From positions 1-6,185 of the forward strand of contig JAKADF010000222.1 of assembly GCA_021820805.1 (NCBI GenBank): a stretch of 6,185 nt of DNA, written 5' to 3'. Numbering within the stretch: the first letter of the stretch is position 1; each line of letters starts with the position of its first letter. Below are positions 4,167-6,185 of this stretch, piece by piece. Below the pieces are notes generated by a model. That model ran no database searches, was not told the DNA's origin, and saw only the letters and a program-made list of their open reading frames with translations. Position numbers and translations under genes: made by a program. This stretch comes from Bacillota bacterium (lineage in GTDB: Bacteria; Bacillota; Bacilli; Alicyclobacillales; Alicyclobacillaceae).

Positions 4167-6185
4167 TTACCCCACATCAATTGCGGGCTCTGTGGAGGTG
4201 TACACAGTCACTGTATGAACAGTTCCATCATCCACAAGCTGCAAATATGTTTGTCCTTCTTCTGCAGCAATCTGTCTTCCGTCTACTACCCATGAGGTTG
4301 GCACGTTATTATTCTCGCTGCATTCAACATCAATATGGTATAAAGTACTGCCGTACTTATAATCGATTGAAAAAGAACTCCACTCGTATGGAACACAAGG
4401 CTGAATGAACAGTTTATCTCCACGCCGTTTCACGCCGAGTACATACTCAAGCCCTGCTTGGTACATCCATCCTGCAGCTCCCGTGTACCAGGACCAGCCA
4501 GCTTGTCCTTGATGCGGATCTGCAGTATAGATATCCGCAGTCATAACATACGGCTCATTCCCGAACGTTCGAACTTCACGCGGGGTTTGCGTATGGGAGA
4601 TTGGACTCAGCATGGAGAATAGCTCAAATGCCTTGCTTCGTTCGCCAAGCATTGCCCATGCAACTATCCCCCAAATAACGCCGTGCGTATATTGCCCGCC
4701 ATTTTCACGTATGCCAGGCGGATAGCCTTGAATATACCCAGGGCTTGGTTTCGTTTTGTCAAACGCCTTTGTTAACAGGCATGCAAGGCTAAGCTCTCTG
4801 TCAACCAGTTCACGGTCAAAGGAACGCATCGCGCGCAATTTTCTATCCTCGGTTGTGCCCTCAGACATGACTGCCCACGATTGTGCAATTGCATCAATTC
4901 GGCATTCTCTGTCTTCAATCGAACCAAGCCATGTCCCCGAATCAGTAAAGGCGCGGCGGAACCAAGCTCCATCCCAAGCGTGTTCATTTAAGCTTTCCTC
5001 TAGCTTCACGACAGCCTGTTCAAACTCATCAACAATCTCGCGGGGAACAATCTCTACAGGGTTATTGTTCATGCCAAATTCCGTGTCGTGTTCCAGACCG
5101 TGCTCTATGCCGTGTTCTATGCCGTGTTCCATGCCGTGTTCTATGCCGTGTTCCGTGGCGTGATCTTCACCTTGTTCTGTACCTTTTTCCTGGCCTCCCG
5201 GCACACTCCAGTGTTCACCCTTCCCCATGCGCACAAACCGTTTTAGGATATCGAGCAGAAACCAGCCAAGCCAGACACTTTCGCCGCGCCCTTTTGCGCC
5301 AACGAGGTTCATTCCGTCATTCCAGTCCCCAATGCCCATAAGTGGAATGCTGTGTTCTCCAAACTTCATGGCATGATGAATTGCACGTATAGTATGATCC
5401 AAAATGGTTCCTAGTTCGTCGGACACTACCGTGTCCTCATACCGCTCATTTTCCTCCTTTTTCAGCACTTCACTGTGAAGGAACGGTACCATTTCGTTCA
5501 AAATGCTGGTATCTCCTGTATGTTCAACATAGCGGGACACAGCATAAGGCAGCCACAGCAAATCATCCGAAATTCGGGTCCTTATACCCTTATGAGTTTC
5601 TTCATGCCACCAATGCTGAACGTCACCTTCCTGGTACTGGTGCGCAGCATTTTTCAAAATTTGCTCCTTCGTGATAGATGCATCCGCATGTAAAAATACC
5701 AGTGAATCTTGCAGTTGATCTCGAAATCCGAATGCACCTCCAGCCTGATAAAATGCCGTTCTTGCCCACAATCTGCAGACTAGTGCCTGGTATAACAGCC
5801 ATCCATTCAAAAGAATGTCAAATGCCCTATCCGGCGTTTTCACCCTCACCCGCTCTGTAATGCCAGCCCAGAAAGATTTCACTTCTGCAAGTGCATCGTC
5901 ATATGCGGATGACTCACTGTACTTGTGAACGAGTAAACGCACTTCATCTTTAGAGGCTGCACAGCCGAGCAAAATTAAAACTTTCGCCTCACCACTAGCA
6001 GGCACTTCAACAATTCTCTGTACAGCACCGCACGTGTTTTGCAATATTCCAGTGCGAAAAGACAGCCCGTCTTCATACAAAGCTGCAGGGCTTTCAAGTG
6101 TACCCGAACGGCCAATAAACTCCATACGATCCGCCGTCCATGAACACGATGGGCCGGACTGAACCTGCGTCGTACTATTAGCTAT
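4167..6185 (-). CDS. Glycoside hydrolase family 94 phosphorylase (cellobiose / beta-1,2-glucan phosphorylase type), 5' end outside the window
   Basis: The frame is open from the right edge (first codon 6185-6183) to TAA at 4169-4167, giving 672 visible residues. An internal ATG at 6125 is not the true start, because the family phrase SWTADRMEFIGRSGT spans it (residues 15-29 counted from the edge). Further GH94 landmarks follow: AFGFRDQLQD at about 151-160, HWWHEETHKGIRTRISDDL at about 191-209, GDWNDG at 286-291 (which carries the catalytic acid Asp in the family), GYIQGYPPGIRENGGQYTHG at about 483-502 and GWSWYTGAAGWMY at about 563-575. Such enzymes cleave beta-glucosidic bonds with phosphate to give alpha-glucose 1-phosphate; NdvB-type cyclic beta-1,2-glucan synthases carry the same domain at their C-terminus. 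Without the N-terminus the two cannot be separated. A (Glu-His-Gly-x) repeat interrupts the domain at about 344-371. No clear terminator follows the stop. Confidence 0.9.
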   Translation of the reverse strand: MANSTTQVQSGPSCSWTADRMEFIGRSGTLESPAALYEDGLSFRTGILQNTCGAVQRIVEVPASGEAKVLILLGCAASKDEVRLLVHKYSESSAYDDALAEVKSFWAGITERVRVKTPDRAFDILLNGWLLYQALVCRLWARTAFYQAGGAFGFRDQLQDSLVFLHADASITKEQILKNAAHQYQEGDVQHWWHEETHKGIRTRISDDLLWLPYAVSRYVEHTGDTSILNEMVPFLHSEVLKKEENERYEDTVVSDELGTILDHTIRAIHHAMKFGEHSIPLMGIGDWNDGMNLVGAKGRGESVWLGWFLLDILKRFVRMGKGEHWSVPGGQEKGTEQGEDHATEHGIEHGMEHGIEHGIEHGLEHDTEFGMNNNPVEIVPREIVDEFEQAVVKLEESLNEHAWDGAWFRRAFTDSGTWLGSIEDRECRIDAIAQSWAVMSEGTTEDRKLRAMRSFDRELVDRELSLACLLTKAFDKTKPSPGYIQGYPPGIRENGGQYTHGVIWGIVAWAMLGERSKAFELFSMLSPISHTQTPREVRTFGNEPYVMTADIYTADPHQGQAGWSWYTGAAGWMYQAGLEYVLGVKRRGDKLFIQPCVPYEWSSFSIDYKYGSTLYHIDVECSENNNVPTSWVVDGRQIAAEEGQTYLQLVDDGTVHTVTVYTSTEPAIDVG
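5073..5156 (-). repeat. In-frame 12-bp tandem repeat coding (E-H-G-x) tetrapeptides inside the GH94 gene
   Basis: Seven consecutive tetrads cover residues 344-371 of the visible protein: TEHG, IEHG, MEHG, IEHG, IEHG, LEHD, TEFG. At DNA level the coding-strand unit is close to GAACACGGCATA and the central copies are almost identical, which points to recent slippage or unequal exchange. Flanking residues (GTEQGEDHA before, NNNP after) are also low in complexity, so the whole insert is about 45 residues. Codon-sized periodicity keeps the frame intact. Confidence 0.9.

Noticed and set aside
4756..5163. 135-codon plus-strand ORF ending in a repeated CSMP motif
   Set aside because: It is the antisense shadow of the GH94 gene; the repeat is just the complement of the E-H-G-x tract.

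Overview
The window looks like chromosomal DNA of a Gram-positive Bacilli member, perhaps of the Paenibacillaceae. The reasons are a YheC/YheD-type ATP-grasp gene (a family of endospore-forming Bacilli), a phosphomutase of Bacillus PgcA type and length, strong GGAGG-like ribosome binding sites and moderate GC. The genus is an inference only; no rRNA, tRNA, phage or transposase gene is visible.

Layout from left to right. (1) Positions 1-723, minus strand: the N-terminal 241 codons of a D-2-hydroxyacid dehydrogenase that runs off the left edge. (2) Positions 753-1526 (or to 1577), minus strand: a YheC/YheD-like ATP-grasp protein, only 29 bp upstream of the dehydrogenase and probably co-transcribed with it. 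(3) Positions 1527-1823: a divergent intergenic region with candidate promoters on both strands and a 40-residue hydrophobic small ORF on the plus strand. That ORF has either a TTG start or a one-base frameshift at its start. (4) Positions 1824-3563, plus strand: a complete pgcA-like alpha-phosphoglucomutase/phosphomannomutase with all four signature motifs. (5) Positions 3564-4166: a convergent non-coding region packed with structure. It holds a perfect 10-bp hairpin, a 9-bp direct duplication, a four-unit 52-53-bp tandem repeat array, an 11-G run beside a 9-bp inverted repeat, and a decayed three-unit short repeat. An 18-bp imperfect inverted repeat (15/18) brackets most of this. (6) Positions 4167-6185, minus strand: the C-terminal 672 residues of a glycoside hydrolase family 94 phosphorylase (cellobiose phosphorylase / 1,2-beta-oligoglucan phosphorylase / C-terminal region of cyclic beta-1,2-glucan synthase). 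It runs off the right edge and carries an odd in-frame (Glu-His-Gly-x)n tract.

GH94 phosphorylases release alpha-glucose 1-phosphate, which a PgcA-type mutase can convert to glucose 6-phosphate. The two convergent genes may therefore be metabolically linked although they are not an operon. The ATP-grasp and dehydrogenase genes have no evident link to that chemistry. I see no clear new defence or mobile system. The least explained parts are the repeat-rich convergent region, the His/Glu repeat in the GH94 protein and the small membrane ORF.
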